57,412 nt of DNA from an uncultured Alphaproteobacteria bacterium (lineage in GTDB: Bacteria > Pseudomonadota > Alphaproteobacteria > CAAGCB01 > CAG-977), in assembly GCA_944393745.1 (NCBI GenBank), contig CALYBD010000060.1, positions 1-57,412 of the forward strand, given 5' to 3'. A model generated the notes under the pieces. The model was not told the DNA's origin, ran no database searches, and saw only the letters and a list, made by a program, of their open reading frames with translations. The position numbers and the translations under genes are program-made. Positions within the stretch are counted from its first letter, which is position 1, and each line of letters opens with the position of its first letter. Below are positions 24,962 through 33,265 of the stretch, one piece after another.

Positions 24962-24985
24962 GAGAGGGGACTTTCACCCCCTCTC
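24962..24985 (-). terminator. Terminator-like hairpin after the capsid genes
   Basis: GAGAGGGG pairs with CCCCTCTC (24962-24969 and 24978-24985, 8 bp perfect), followed on the minus strand by TTTCTAAACTT. It lies 7 bp after the 139-residue capsid-associated gene. T7 has a partial terminator, Tphi, after its capsid gene; this may play the same role of keeping capsid mRNA in excess. Confidence 0.6.
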
Positions 24986-24991
24986 AATCGG

Positions 24992-25411
24992 TTAGACCGA
25001 ATAAAACACGGTGGCTTTAATCTTGCCGGTGGCAGAGCCACCGAGGTTTTTGGCGGTGATGATATTGTCGCCGGCGTTCGTGCCGATCCGGTAATTGCGG
25101 CCGTCGATCGTGTTAATCCGTGCCGTTCCTGCGGCTTTCGCCGTATCTGCGCCGTCGATATAACGGTCAACGTCGTTGCTATCGCCAACGTCCAAAGTCG
25201 TGCCAGTTCCCAAAGCACCATGATCAACGACAATTTCTTTGATAACCGCGCCTTTGGGCATGTGGAACAGGTTGATAATACCGTTGGCGGCCAATGATGA
25301 TGCGTTGTATTCGCAACATTTGGAAAGGACGGACGTGTCCATCAATCCGCTTGCCATCTCCAATTTGCCATCTTCGACCTTTGCGAACGTGTCAGAATTT
25401 ACAGTAGCCAT
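24992..25411 (-). CDS. Capsid-associated (decoration) protein candidate
   Basis: A 139-residue protein, Gly/Ala/Thr-rich and beta-strand-like, with GIINLFHMPKGAVIKEIVVD and ending GKIKATVFYSV. It directly follows the major capsid gene and is flanked by its own terminator-like hairpin, so it should be made at high level. Genes here usually encode capsid decoration or head-fibre proteins. No enzyme motifs are visible. Confidence 0.6.
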   Translation of the reverse strand: MATVNSDTFAKVEDGKLEMASGLMDTSVLSKCCEYNASSLAANGIINLFHMPKGAVIKEIVVDHGALGTGTTLDVGDSNDVDRYIDGADTAKAAGTARINTIDGRNYRIGTNAGDNIITAKNLGGSATGKIKATVFYSV

Positions 25412-25428
25412 ATTTGTTTCTCCTTAAA

Positions 25429-26337
25429 TTAAGAATTGACAACAACGACGCTTTCGTCGCCTTTAACCCTGACAACTTTGTCTTCTTCCAAGCGACCGGC
25501 ACCGCAAGAGATTTCATAGTAAATCTGCTTGCTATAAGATTTGTCAGGGCGTTCTTCCATACGCATAAACAATTCTTCCAACATACCGAAGCAAATGCCG
25601 GTTTTCTGGAAAGCAAAGTAATCGGCAATATGGTTGTTGTCGGTTTTGATGATGCCATCGGGCAGGAAGACGAACTTAAAGCCCATGAACGTTCCGATTT
25701 CGCCGGAAGTCAAAGCGCGGACGTTGTTATAATCTGCGCTCGTCACCGGCGTTGTGCCTAACAACTGCTCTTTGGCGGTTGCGGAAGCAACAAAGGTGCG
25801 GTCATAGGTAAACACGCCTTTTGCGTCCAACATCTTTGCGGCGCGGCGGATTTTGTTGACGGTCAAGCCGGTATTCGTGCCGGAGCTTTCCAAGTCAACC
25901 GCGACCGTGTGGGAAGCACCCAGAGAAACGGAAGTGCCGCCGGTTTCGCCACGGTAGGCCGTTCCGCCCAACGCTTCATAAATGACCTTGTCCAACTGAA
26001 CGCCAACGGCGGACTGGACGCAAATCGAAGAAACGGACATAGGATCGGCCAGTTCCTGTAATTCCAGAGAACGGTCAAACATACGGTTGTCCTGATACGT
26101 TTTCATGTCAATTCGCGTGCGTGCTAAGTTCGGATCGTGTTGCGGCGTTTCGGAGTTCACGGCCGTTTTCGGCGACATCTCCCAGTTTCCGATCTGATCC
26201 TGATAGAACGATTTGCCGCGCAAACCGGTTTTGACAAAGACCGAGTTATACAACATCGACCTTTCCTGACGCGCCACCGGCAGAATAATGTTAGAGTAAT
26301 TCTGCCCTCTTACGTCAAACTGTGTGTTATCAGACAT
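25429..26337 (-). CDS. Major capsid protein
   Basis: A 302-residue protein in the capsid position after the scaffold gene. It begins with a short disordered arm, then SMLYNSVFVKTGLRGKSFYQ, a segment DMKTYQDNRMFDRSLELQELA, and a long beta/alpha region ending in a strand-rich C-terminus (YSKQIYYEISCGAGR). The size and fold pattern fit an HK97-type capsid of T7-like or related podoviruses. An intrinsic terminator and a ribosome site (GAGGAG) lie upstream, so the gene may also be transcribed independently. Confidence 0.8.
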   Translation of the reverse strand: MSDNTQFDVRGQNYSNIILPVARQERSMLYNSVFVKTGLRGKSFYQDQIGNWEMSPKTAVNSETPQHDPNLARTRIDMKTYQDNRMFDRSLELQELADPMSVSSICVQSAVGVQLDKVIYEALGGTAYRGETGGTSVSLGASHTVAVDLESSGTNTGLTVNKIRRAAKMLDAKGVFTYDRTFVASATAKEQLLGTTPVTSADYNNVRALTSGEIGTFMGFKFVFLPDGIIKTDNNHIADYFAFQKTGICFGMLEELFMRMEERPDKSYSKQIYYEISCGAGRLEEDKVVRVKGDESVVVVNS

Positions 26338-26367
26338 ATTTTTTCACTCCTCATTGATAACAGTTAC

Positions 26368-26391
26368 AAAAAAACCGCCCAAACAGGCGGT
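26368..26391 (-). terminator. Intrinsic terminator between scaffold and capsid genes
   Basis: ACCGCC (26374-26379) pairs with GGCGGT (26386-26391). Read on the minus strand the stem is followed by seven T. It would end scaffold-operon transcripts partially; the capsid may then rely on readthrough or a promoter within 26392-26447, although no clear promoter is visible there. Confidence 0.65.
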
Positions 26392-26447
26392 CACTTAAAA
26401 AGCATTGTCCGTTAAACGGGTGCTTGTTTTTCGGTAGGGGCTTTTGC

Positions 26448-27335
26448 TTATCCTGCCATCTTCATTAACGACTTCACATAATCAACGCGTTGTTTCCGTT
26501 CTTCTTCGGACACAAAGCTTGCGTTGTGGGCGCGACACCATTCGGGATTATCCCGTCTGTTGCGTGATCCCGCCCAATAAGCGTCGTTCGGATCGGAAAT
26601 AATCCGCTCCAATTCCTTTTTGGCTTCGGAAGGGGTGCGGGTAAAGCCCGACGCTTGTCCCTCTAAACCGCCAAGAGAACCCTCGGACAATTTCGATCCA
26701 ATGTTGTTTAACAGCCGAATGAATTTCGTATCGTTGCCGATCAGGTCAACGAAATACTGATAATCGGCTTCCGAACCGGAAAGCTTTTTAAGGGTGGAAT
26801 TTGCCGTTTGCATATTCTCGGCATATTTCAAGCCCCATTCTTTTTTCAGTTCGGCTTCTGCGTTCTGACGTGCAGTTTCGCGCTGTTGCTTGATTTGCGC
26901 GTCAACGCGTTCAAATTCTCCGAGGTGCGCGTCTAAAAGCTTCTGCGCCACGCTCGGCGAAATATGATTTTCGCGCATGATCTTCTTAAACTCGGCCAAT
27001 TCAACGCCCTGCGGCGCGGTCAACTGGTAACCGTCCTCTTTTTCAGGAACGCCAAAGGCTTTGTCGTAAGCCGTCCATGCTTCTCTGTCCGCTTCGTCTT
27101 TGGGAATGACAACGCGGCCTTGTCCCATCAAGCTTTCAAGGGACAAATAGCTTTTTGCCAATTTGTTTACGTCGCCGCCAAACTTCGCAATCGAGGGATT
27201 ATCTCGAAACGACGCGTCCAATCCGGCCATAAAATCGGTTGTCTGTGTCTGCTGTCCTGCGGGTGTCCCGTTTGTTCCGTTCAAGAGGGGATCACTCCCG
27301 CTTTGCGACGGATTTGTTATCTGTTCATCAGCCAT
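26448..27335 (-). CDS. Scaffolding protein
   Basis: A 295-residue acidic, Gln/Ser/Gly-rich protein with a central helical region rich in Lys/Glu/Gln (VDAQIKQQRETARQNAEAEL). It lies immediately upstream of the capsid gene, as T7 gp9 does. The disordered start and coiled middle are typical of assembly scaffolds; the C-terminal basic end (ERKQRVDYVKSLMKMAG) would bind the capsid. The stop and the terminator mark the end of this sub-block. Confidence 0.75.
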   Translation of the reverse strand: MADEQITNPSQSGSDPLLNGTNGTPAGQQTQTTDFMAGLDASFRDNPSIAKFGGDVNKLAKSYLSLESLMGQGRVVIPKDEADREAWTAYDKAFGVPEKEDGYQLTAPQGVELAEFKKIMRENHISPSVAQKLLDAHLGEFERVDAQIKQQRETARQNAEAELKKEWGLKYAENMQTANSTLKKLSGSEADYQYFVDLIGNDTKFIRLLNNIGSKLSEGSLGGLEGQASGFTRTPSEAKKELERIISDPNDAYWAGSRNRRDNPEWCRAHNASFVSEEERKQRVDYVKSLMKMAG

Positions 27336-27588
27336 TCAAATTTCCTTTCGTATAATATTCGGCTATCTGTTCAGGCAAAATGTCGTCACGCATGATTGTT
27401 TTCAGCGTTAAGATCACATCCCGTTTGCCGGCGGAATATGATATTTGAGCCGGATCGGGCGAAAGAATGGGGGTGTTATATCCGCAAAAATCCTCTAAAA
27501 ACTTGAAAAAGTCGGGATAATTCGCGCTCACATCTTTTGCCACGTTCCGCAAATGTTCAACGGTTTTAGCGTCCTTTAAGTCAAACAT
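27328..27588 (-). CDS. Small structural-region protein of unknown function
   Basis: An 86-residue protein starting MFDLKDAKTVEHLRNVAKD. It overlaps the portal stop by 8 bp and the scaffold start by 8 bp, so all three are coupled. The ATG at 27588 is chosen because a longer frame would run deep into the portal gene. It contains FFKFLEDFCGYNTPILSPD and ends in a soluble acidic helix. No family recognised. Small proteins in this position occur in other portal-scaffold cassettes. Confidence 0.65.
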   Translation of the reverse strand: MFDLKDAKTVEHLRNVAKDVSANYPDFFKFLEDFCGYNTPILSPDPAQISYSAGKRDVILTLKTIMRDDILPEQIAEYYTKGNLNG

Positions 27589-29200
27589 CGGAAGCCTCGC
27601 TTTCGTTTCTCGCGCCCTCTGCGGCCGCCTTGTATGTTTGGGCGACGCTCTGCGCGTTGGCAAGTTCCGCCGCTTGCGCCTGCGCTTCCGCCCTCTGCTG
27701 TCTGATCGTTTCAACTTCCGCGTCATCGTGCAGGATTTCGCGGGAAACGCCCGTAATATCGAAAATCTCATCAACAGCTTTGTCCCCGTCGATCTTGTCC
27801 AAGACTTCCGGCTTAAACTGCGCGATCTGTCCGGTAATCGACAAGGCGTTGACAATGTTGTTGACTTCCGTTTGCCGCTGTGACTGAACAAGGCGGCTCT
27901 TAAATTTCACTTCAAAGCGCGGATCGGCTTGCATTGCTTCCGGCACCGGCGGCAATCTCCCCGCTTCGTAAAGAATGAAAACCACCTTTTCGATTAACGG
28001 CTGTAAAACTTCATTCATGAAGCGGCCGACGGCAGGGCCGAGCAACGTCATTTTTTCGCTTATGCGCTCCATGACTTCGGGAACGGTCATTTGTTTTGTC
28101 AATGAACTGAACGCCTGAAATGTTTCATAGAACATCATCAGTCGGATTTGCTGTTGATAGAACTGCAAAAACTCCATACCGATACCGGGCTTGCCGTCGT
28201 TGCCGACCGAAAACACTTCGTCCCGCGGTGTCATTGCGCCGCGCCGGTAATAATTGATTTGACGCGGATTAAAATTCGGCTCTCCGAGGAAAGCGTCGTC
28301 CGGCAGAAGTAACGGCGGATCGGCCTGTTTCATCGCCGCGCGGATCATCGTATCGGCGATTGTGTTCGCGGCGCGGGCATACGGCAACGCTTTCATTGCC
28401 GGAGAATACCCGTAAACGACTTGCGCCCGTTTGTAAAATCTGTGAGCGACGACCGGCATTGTGTCGCAACCGTCCTCTTTGACGATCTTTTTCGTCAGAA
28501 CGTCCACCCAAACCATACGAATAGGCTTGTTCGGCTTGTCCTCTTTCGTGTCGTCGCGGTCTTCGCGCTTCCCCAAATAACAGATGAACTTAAATTTCTT
28601 ATCCGACCGGCCGCTTGCGTAATCCTCTTTGATAGCGTCGGAACAAGCGTTTCCGAAACGGTTCAAGGCCTGTTCCGAGGTGTATTCAAGGATCAGATAA
28701 AATTCACTCGGCCGTTCTCTCGCGTCTTCCGTTATAAAGGTTTTGGCAATCGGGATATTATAGAACCGAACGCCGTCCGTCGCGTCTTTCTCAATCATCA
28801 TCGCGGCCGTTCCGTAAACGCCGGAAGCCTTGTAAAAAATCGGCATTTGATTGTAGAAATTCGACTGTGAGAGCGTTAAAAGCACTTCGTCGGCGACTTC
28901 CTGCAACCACACTTTAACGTCGTTGTCTTCGCGCAATTCGCGGTTAGGGTGTTCCAAATAAACCCAGTTGGAACTTTCCGGCGTGAGATAATTCGACAGA
29001 CCGGCCGCCAAAACGTCGGCGCAATCAAGGGAAGTGCTGTCCAATAACGCGGGAAGATCGGCGTTGTTTTCGTCGGGATAAACATTTGTCCCCTCAACGT
29101 AGAAAAAACGGTGCAGTTTATCGTAAAGGCTTGTAAAGCGTTCGCGGCTTCCTTTCAACTGCTCATAATTTTTGACAATTTTTTCAGCGGATAAATCCAT
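27581..29200 (-). CDS. Portal (head-tail connecting) protein
   Basis: A 539-residue protein of the T7-type head-tail connector family. Typical blocks are ERFTSLYDKLHRFFY near residue 20, SLDCADVLAAGLSNYLTPES at about 55-75 (the family's A..L.s.L.s.LtpP.s pattern), and VYGYSPAMKALPYARAANTI near 270. The C-terminus is a Gln/Ala-rich helix, the barrel part of the portal. It forms the dodecameric DNA channel at one capsid vertex. It lies between a small protein ending KKTLLGG and the scaffold cassette. Confidence 0.9.
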   Translation of the reverse strand: MDLSAEKIVKNYEQLKGSRERFTSLYDKLHRFFYVEGTNVYPDENNADLPALLDSTSLDCADVLAAGLSNYLTPESSNWVYLEHPNRELREDNDVKVWLQEVADEVLLTLSQSNFYNQMPIFYKASGVYGTAAMMIEKDATDGVRFYNIPIAKTFITEDARERPSEFYLILEYTSEQALNRFGNACSDAIKEDYASGRSDKKFKFICYLGKREDRDDTKEDKPNKPIRMVWVDVLTKKIVKEDGCDTMPVVAHRFYKRAQVVYGYSPAMKALPYARAANTIADTMIRAAMKQADPPLLLPDDAFLGEPNFNPRQINYYRRGAMTPRDEVFSVGNDGKPGIGMEFLQFYQQQIRLMMFYETFQAFSSLTKQMTVPEVMERISEKMTLLGPAVGRFMNEVLQPLIEKVVFILYEAGRLPPVPEAMQADPRFEVKFKSRLVQSQRQTEVNNIVNALSITGQIAQFKPEVLDKIDGDKAVDEIFDITGVSREILHDDAEVETIRQQRAEAQAQAAELANAQSVAQTYKAAAEGARNESEASDV

Positions 29201-29201
29201 A

Positions 29202-29591
29202 TTATCCCCCTAAAAGCGTTTTCTTCTTAACCGGTGCGCCCGTTCCGTCGCCGGTGTCGGCGGCTCCCAACGCCGTTGTATAGACCGTCTTTGATCTGTT
29301 CAAAAGGGCAGTCCTGACTTTTGCCGCCGCGTTCGTTTTGGCGACTTCCTGCGACGCTTTAAGTTCGGCAATGGCCGCGTTTGTCGCTTCGTTCGCCTGT
29401 GCTATGGCTTCGTTGGCTTTTCTTTGCTGTTTTTCTCCGATGCTTTCCGTTTCTTTCGCCGCAATATAACCGGACGGAGAGCCGGAAATAGCACTGGAGG
29501 TTTTATCGTCGAAAACCTTTCCCGCCACTTTCCCCGTCACATAACTGACCGGATTAAGAATAGCCCCTACAAATCCGCCTTTACTTCCCAT
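29202..29591 (-). CDS. Small virion-associated protein candidate
   Basis: A 129-residue protein with a Gly/Ser start (MGSKGGFVGAILNPVSYVTG), an Ala/Lys helix (NEAIAQANEATNAAIAELKA) and the C-terminal signature KKKTLLGG. Proteins with a G-rich start and a TLLGG-like end are common next to portal genes in podoviruses. The role is unknown; it may be a minor head or ejection protein. It overlaps the upstream gene by 11 bp and ends one base before the portal start. Confidence 0.6.
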   Translation of the reverse strand: MGSKGGFVGAILNPVSYVTGKVAGKVFDDKTSSAISGSPSGYIAAKETESIGEKQQRKANEAIAQANEATNAAIAELKASQEVAKTNAAAKVRTALLNRSKTVYTTALGAADTGDGTGAPVKKKTLLGG

Positions 29592-29997
29592 CTCTTAAAT
29601 CCTTTCTCATAACCGCCGGCTTATAGCCGCAATACTCCAACAACTTAAACAATTTGTCGGACAAGTGGCTTCCTTGTTCGATGAAGTCAGCCCCGACCTT
29701 GCGCGAAAAGTCATCAATCGCCCGTTCAATGCCTAAAACGTGCTTCAAATCCCTGTTTTCAGGCCTGATATAGAACGAAACGACCGACGCGACCAAATAC
29801 CCCCACGGATCGCGGCTAAGCGCAACGACGCAATAACCCCAATCTTCCAACAAAAAAAATGATCCCTCGCGGATCATCATTAAAAACGCATAGCTTTCTT
29901 CGTTCCGTTCGGACAATCCAAACTCCGAATTGACCGTTTCGATCCACCGGCGGATCGTTTCAAACGGAACCTTTGAACCGACAACCCAATCACTCAT
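29581..29997 (-). CDS. GNAT-like protein of the head module
   Basis: A 138-residue protein with a mixed alpha/beta pattern suggestive of a GNAT acyltransferase fold: SYAFLMMIREGSFFLLEDWG, then GYLVASVVSFYIRPENRD, a helix IERAIDDFSRKVGADFI, and FKLLEYCGYKPAVMRKDL near the end. A clear acetyl-CoA loop (R/QxxGxG/A) is not seen, so activity is doubtful. GNAT-like genes often sit next to terminase genes in podoviruses. The start is one base from the terminase stop. Confidence 0.55.
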   Translation of the reverse strand: MSDWVVGSKVPFETIRRWIETVNSEFGLSERNEESYAFLMMIREGSFFLLEDWGYCVVALSRDPWGYLVASVVSFYIRPENRDLKHVLGIERAIDDFSRKVGADFIEQGSHLSDKLFKLLEYCGYKPAVMRKDLRDGK

Positions 29998-31482
29998 TTA
30001 ATACCCCGCAATCGAAAAGAGCGACTGGCCGCTGTTCTGTCTTCTTCTCGGCCGCGCAAAGCTTTCCACGCTTGAACCGTTATTGACCGGCGCAACGGCC
30101 ACTTGTTCCGTCATGGCGAACGCGTCCACGCAATCAATGTATTGTGATTTGATCGCGTCTTTTGTAACGCCCGCTAATTCGCTTTTGAACTCCGTCAACC
30201 AGTCCGCATTATCGGGGAAATAGATCGTATGCGCCTTGAAACGCGGCTGTAACAGCTTAATGCGTTCAAGCTTCGATCCTTTCTTTGCGTGTTCCATAGG
30301 AATTACGTTAAAGAAAATGTTCCGCTTCTTCATCTCGGCCGTCAGGAACGGGCGCATAACCTGATCCCACCAACCTTTCTCTATGCAGAAATCGCGCAAC
30401 CGGTAGCGTGAAACCGTGTCGAAAATGATATTTACCATTTCCGCGCTGTCCCAACGCCCAAAGCGGCAGTCAAGCATATACCAATCGTTTTGGTTATCGA
30501 CGGCCGTCACCGTGATTGCCCGATAACAGCTTTCCGGCGACAACGACGACGCGGGATCCATACAGGCGAACAGATTTGACCGTCTGATAATGTCCTCTTT
30601 CCAACTGGGCGAATAATACCGGTAATCGTCCTCTTGGAAAATGCGCGTTTCTTCAGCCACCGCCAAACACATCTTTTCGGCAAACCAAATGTCCAACTTG
30701 CCAAGCTTCGCGTAATCCGCCTTTTCTTTCTCTATGCTTTCAAGGCTGTCCTTTTCCGGCCACGTCGGAACGCCGTCCTGCATGACGGGGACTTTCAGCG
30801 GGTAAAAGCCCAACTCCGGCGCATTTTGAATGCAACGCTCAATGACGCATTTTTCGCCGAGGTTGTTTCCGATCATGAAAATCCGCGACGACCGGCCTAA
30901 AAAGCAAATGTCGGACAAGAACCAATCCCAATCTGCCGCCATGATCGTTTCGCTCCGGCTGTCGTCTTTGTCCTGTATGTCGTCCAAAATGACGATGGAC
31001 GGGCGGCGATCCTGATTTGAAAGGCCGCGAATGCCCGTCCCTTTGCCGTAGGCTTCAATTCTGATATTAACTTTGTTGCCGTCCCTGTCCTTTACGTCAA
31101 CGGAAAAGGCGGTGGCGTTCTGCTGTTTAATCTCGACCAGATTGTGCCGCAAAAGCGGGTTGGCTTCGTATTCGTCAATCAAATCCTTTAATTTGGCCGA
31201 TGCCGCGCGCTGATTTTGCTTGATGATAACGATGAAATCCAAGCCGCGCTTCGGATATGCAAGGCAATGAAGCGGGAACGTCCGCAACGCATAGGACGAT
31301 TTGCCGCTTTCGCGGAACATTTCAACGGCGATATTGCGGCGGTCATTCAGGAGCAAATCGCTTAATTCGTGATGAAACTTTGCGGCGGGCAATTCCTTTG
31401 CCGGATCGTTGGACAAAGCGACGTAACGGAACGCCACAAGGCTATGTTCCATTTCACTCAACGTCTTTTGACTGATCTTCAT
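29998..31482 (-). CDS. Terminase large subunit
   Basis: A 494-residue packaging motor. The Walker A-like FRESGKSS is at residues 56-63, Walker B VILDDIQ at about 164-170 and the coupling motif region around RIFMIGNN. The nuclease domain starts at FACMDPASS, with later acidic residues (LDCRFGRWDSAEM). It pumps DNA into the procapsid and cuts concatemers. It overlaps the small subunit by 29 bp. The portal type and gene order suggest a T7-like or P22-like packaging module; cos versus pac cannot be read. Confidence 0.92.
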   Translation of the reverse strand: MKISQKTLSEMEHSLVAFRYVALSNDPAKELPAAKFHHELSDLLLNDRRNIAVEMFRESGKSSYALRTFPLHCLAYPKRGLDFIVIIKQNQRAASAKLKDLIDEYEANPLLRHNLVEIKQQNATAFSVDVKDRDGNKVNIRIEAYGKGTGIRGLSNQDRRPSIVILDDIQDKDDSRSETIMAADWDWFLSDICFLGRSSRIFMIGNNLGEKCVIERCIQNAPELGFYPLKVPVMQDGVPTWPEKDSLESIEKEKADYAKLGKLDIWFAEKMCLAVAEETRIFQEDDYRYYSPSWKEDIIRRSNLFACMDPASSLSPESCYRAITVTAVDNQNDWYMLDCRFGRWDSAEMVNIIFDTVSRYRLRDFCIEKGWWDQVMRPFLTAEMKKRNIFFNVIPMEHAKKGSKLERIKLLQPRFKAHTIYFPDNADWLTEFKSELAGVTKDAIKSQYIDCVDAFAMTEQVAVAPVNNGSSVESFARPRRRQNSGQSLFSIAGY

Positions 31483-31888
31483 ACTGCTTCGCCCTTTCTT
31501 CCACGGCCTTAGTGAACAAATCGAATGATTGCACCGTCATATCGACCTGCTGTTTGTCGCCGAACATTTTCGGGTAGAACTTCGCCGCTTTCCATTTCTC
31601 CGCGTCAATAATGACTTTTGCCGCCGCCGGCTCAATGCTACCGGCGGAAACTAAATCCTCTATCGCTTCGATCCGGTCAATGAATGTTTCCGTCCGCGCC
31701 TCTTTCGCGCGCGCGTATTTGTCCCGCAGTTCCGCGTCGCCGGAAACCACCTCATAAAATTTACTGTTGCCGATCCCGACTTTTCGACGGGCGGCCGCGC
31801 ACCCCATTCCGTCGGCAATAAGAGCAATTACGCGTTTGGCGCGCTCTTTTGTCGTATCACGTTTTGTTATTTTGCTTTTCTTTGTCAT
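31454..31888 (-). CDS. Terminase small subunit
   Basis: A 144-residue DNA-recognition subunit. A basic N-terminus precedes a helix-turn-helix (ERAKRVIALIADGMGCAAAR then KVGIGNSKFYEVVSG), followed by an oligomerisation helix (RTETFIDRIEAIEDLV). It should bind the packaging site and load the large subunit. The 29-bp overlap with the large subunit gene supports the pairing. Confidence 0.85.
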   Translation of the reverse strand: MTKKSKITKRDTTKERAKRVIALIADGMGCAAARRKVGIGNSKFYEVVSGDAELRDKYARAKEARTETFIDRIEAIEDLVSAGSIEPAAAKVIIDAEKWKAAKFYPKMFGDKQQVDMTVQSFDLFTKAVEERAKQYEDQSKDVE

Positions 31889-31926
31889 CTGATTATCCTT
31901 TCGGGTCAGTCGCCGCAGAGGTTCGC

Positions 31927-32082
31927 TTATTTCTTTTCCGCGTTTTTGGCTTTCGGCTTGCCGCCGATCAGTTCCACTTTGTCGGAGATCAGAGAAACGT
32001 CGCCGTCAAATTCAAATTCATCTCCGGCCGAAACTCTCTTTCCGTTCGGTAAATCAATCTCCGCGTTTGCTTTGTAAAGCAT
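31927..32082 (-). CDS. 51-residue protein, first gene of the late operon
   Basis: A small protein starting MLYKANAEIDLPNGKRVSAG and ending in a Lys-rich tail (KPKAKNAEKK). It reads as a small beta-barrel domain (GDEFEFDGDVSLISDKVELIG). GAGGATTTTTA before the ATG provides the ribosome site. It lies just after the candidate late promoter and leader hairpin. Similar short beta-rich proteins precede terminase genes in other phages; the function is unknown. Confidence 0.65.
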   Translation of the reverse strand: MLYKANAEIDLPNGKRVSAGDEFEFDGDVSLISDKVELIGGKPKAKNAEKK

Positions 32083-32103
32083 TAAAAATCCTCAAAACAG
32101 GAA

Positions 32104-32125
32104 CGGGCGGCCTTTCGACCGCCCG
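32104..32125 (-). terminator. Leader hairpin of the late operon (possible attenuator)
   Basis: CGGGCGG (32104-32110) pairs with CCGCCCG (32119-32125). It lies between the candidate late promoter and the first late gene. On the minus strand the stem is followed by TTCCTGTTTT, a weak T-tract. A terminator-like hairpin in the late leader recalls Q-type antitermination control. Confidence 0.55.
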
Positions 32126-32168
32126 ATGAGTAACACACTATCACCATGGAAATTACAAATTCGTCATG

Positions 32169-32174
32169 ATTATA
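32169..32174 (-). promoter_or_regulatory. Candidate late promoter -10 box
   Basis: Read on the minus strand this is a perfect TATAAT. No good -35 hexamer lies 16-18 bp upstream (TTCGAT at 17). Instead a phased TGCACAAT array begins about 30 bp upstream. The layout suggests an activator-dependent promoter for the roughly 23-kb late operon. The start would be near 32162, leaving an 80-nt leader. Confidence 0.55.
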
Positions 32175-32203
32175 AAACAAATATACCGCAAATCGAAAAA
32201 AAA

Positions 32204-32266
32204 TGCACAATGGAAAAATGCACAATTTTGCACAATTTTGCACAATCGTGCACAATCATGCACAAT
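32204..32266. repeat. Six TGCACAAT iterons, five on an exact 10-bp period
   Basis: TGCACAAT starts at 32204, 32219, 32229, 32239, 32249 and 32259. The 10-bp spacing puts all copies on one helix face, as for cooperative protein binding. The array overlaps the last codons of the DUF6362-like gene and ends at the edge of the candidate late promoter. It is too short and regular to be a CRISPR. Confidence 0.85.
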
Positions 32267-32711
32267 TTAGGCTCTGAACATACGCAAAAATCTCTTTCAT
32301 GGCGTTGTTCCATCTGTTTTTTGCGGTGTTTCGGTGGCAATGAAACGAGTAGGCGACATCTTTCCACCGGCGAACGCCAGACCAGTTTAATGTTTTTCCG
32401 TCGATTGTAACGGGCGCGCCGCACCGGTATAGGATCAAAGAACGGGCTTCAAAGTCAAGCGGCAACTTCGGCCACCATTCCGAAACTTCATCGGCTAACC
32501 GGTAATCGCGGGAAACATAACGCTCCCGAACGGGCTTCGGATCGACTTCATCGGCGGGGTATTCCGTCGGGCTCCATCGTCCAAGCGGACAAACATATTT
32601 TCCCGGCCACGGATCAGGCAACGTCCGTGTAACCTTAAAGGCGTGGTAAATCCTGTTTTCCACTTCCTCGACGGTTTTTATTTTGGCCGTATCGACAATC
32701 TCATACCTCAT
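32256..32711 (-). CDS. DUF6362-like regulatory protein, candidate late regulator
   Basis: A 151-residue protein whose C-terminal half (EWWPKLPLDFEARSLILYRC, then SGVRRWKDVAYSFHCHRNTA and KNRWNNAMKEI) looks like a helix-turn-helix domain of the DUF6362 type. The first half is rich in charged and aromatic residues. It is the last gene of the leftward early operon, directly before the late promoter, where lambda carries its late regulator Q. The TGCACAAT array lies at its 3' end. A role in switching on the late operon is inference. The start overlaps the helicase-loader stop by one base. Confidence 0.6.
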   Translation of the reverse strand: MRYEIVDTAKIKTVEEVENRIYHAFKVTRTLPDPWPGKYVCPLGRWSPTEYPADEVDPKPVRERYVSRDYRLADEVSEWWPKLPLDFEARSLILYRCGAPVTIDGKTLNWSGVRRWKDVAYSFHCHRNTAKNRWNNAMKEIFAYVQSLNCA

Positions 32712-33265
32712 TACGCCACCTTTTGCCGGTAGCTTTCGCCGGAAATCTCGAAAAACTCCGCGCCGCCGGAAATCCGGTCATAAATCCGCTGTCCCAACAC
32801 TTTTTGAAGCTCCGTCTTCGTGTTGTTTGAAATGCAGATCATCGGCTTACAGCGTTCATACCGGGCGTTTATCAGGTCGTAAAGCTCCGTCCGTTCGTTT
32901 TGGGACAGCCCCATTTCGTCCAAAATCAGTAAATCCGTTTTCGTCAGCTTATAAACAGGATTTTCGCAATCCCGATCTTTCCAAGCCTCGTGAATGTCAT
33001 CAATCAGCGTTTTGGCCGTCATATAGGCGCAACGGTCGTCTGTGTAGAATTTCATTCCGCGGAACTCGTCCACTTTGGACAGGGCGTTTTTGACAGCAAA
33101 GGCAAGGTGCGTCTTTCCGGTTCCGACGCTTCCCAAAATGACGATATTCCGGTCAAAGCCGTTCTGAACTCCGCGGCGCAATGTTTCGACAAGCCGCTGT
33201 TGTTCGTTCGTCGTGCATTCGTAATTGTCGAATGACGCTTTTTCAAATCTCGGTAAAACTATCAT
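32711..33265 (-). CDS. DnaC-like helicase loader ATPase
   Basis: A 184-residue AAA+ ATPase of the DnaC/IstB type. Walker A GSVGTGKT is at about residues 46-53, Walker B LLILDEMG at about 110, and ISNNTK and the arginine-finger-like QRIYDRISGG follow. It would load the host replicative helicase at the phage origin. The start overlaps the replication protein stop by 4 bp. This pairing (origin-binding protein plus DnaC-like loader) resembles lambda O and P. Confidence 0.85.
   Translation of the reverse strand: MIVLPRFEKASFDNYECTTNEQQRLVETLRRGVQNGFDRNIVILGSVGTGKTHLAFAVKNALSKVDEFRGMKFYTDDRCAYMTAKTLIDDIHEAWKDRDCENPVYKLTKTDLLILDEMGLSQNERTELYDLINARYERCKPMICISNNTKTELQKVLGQRIYDRISGGAEFFEISGESYRQKVA

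Noticed and set aside
32204..32266. Short regular repeats that might be a CRISPR
   Set aside because: Units are only 8 bp at a 10-bp period with no spacers; they fit protein-binding iterons.
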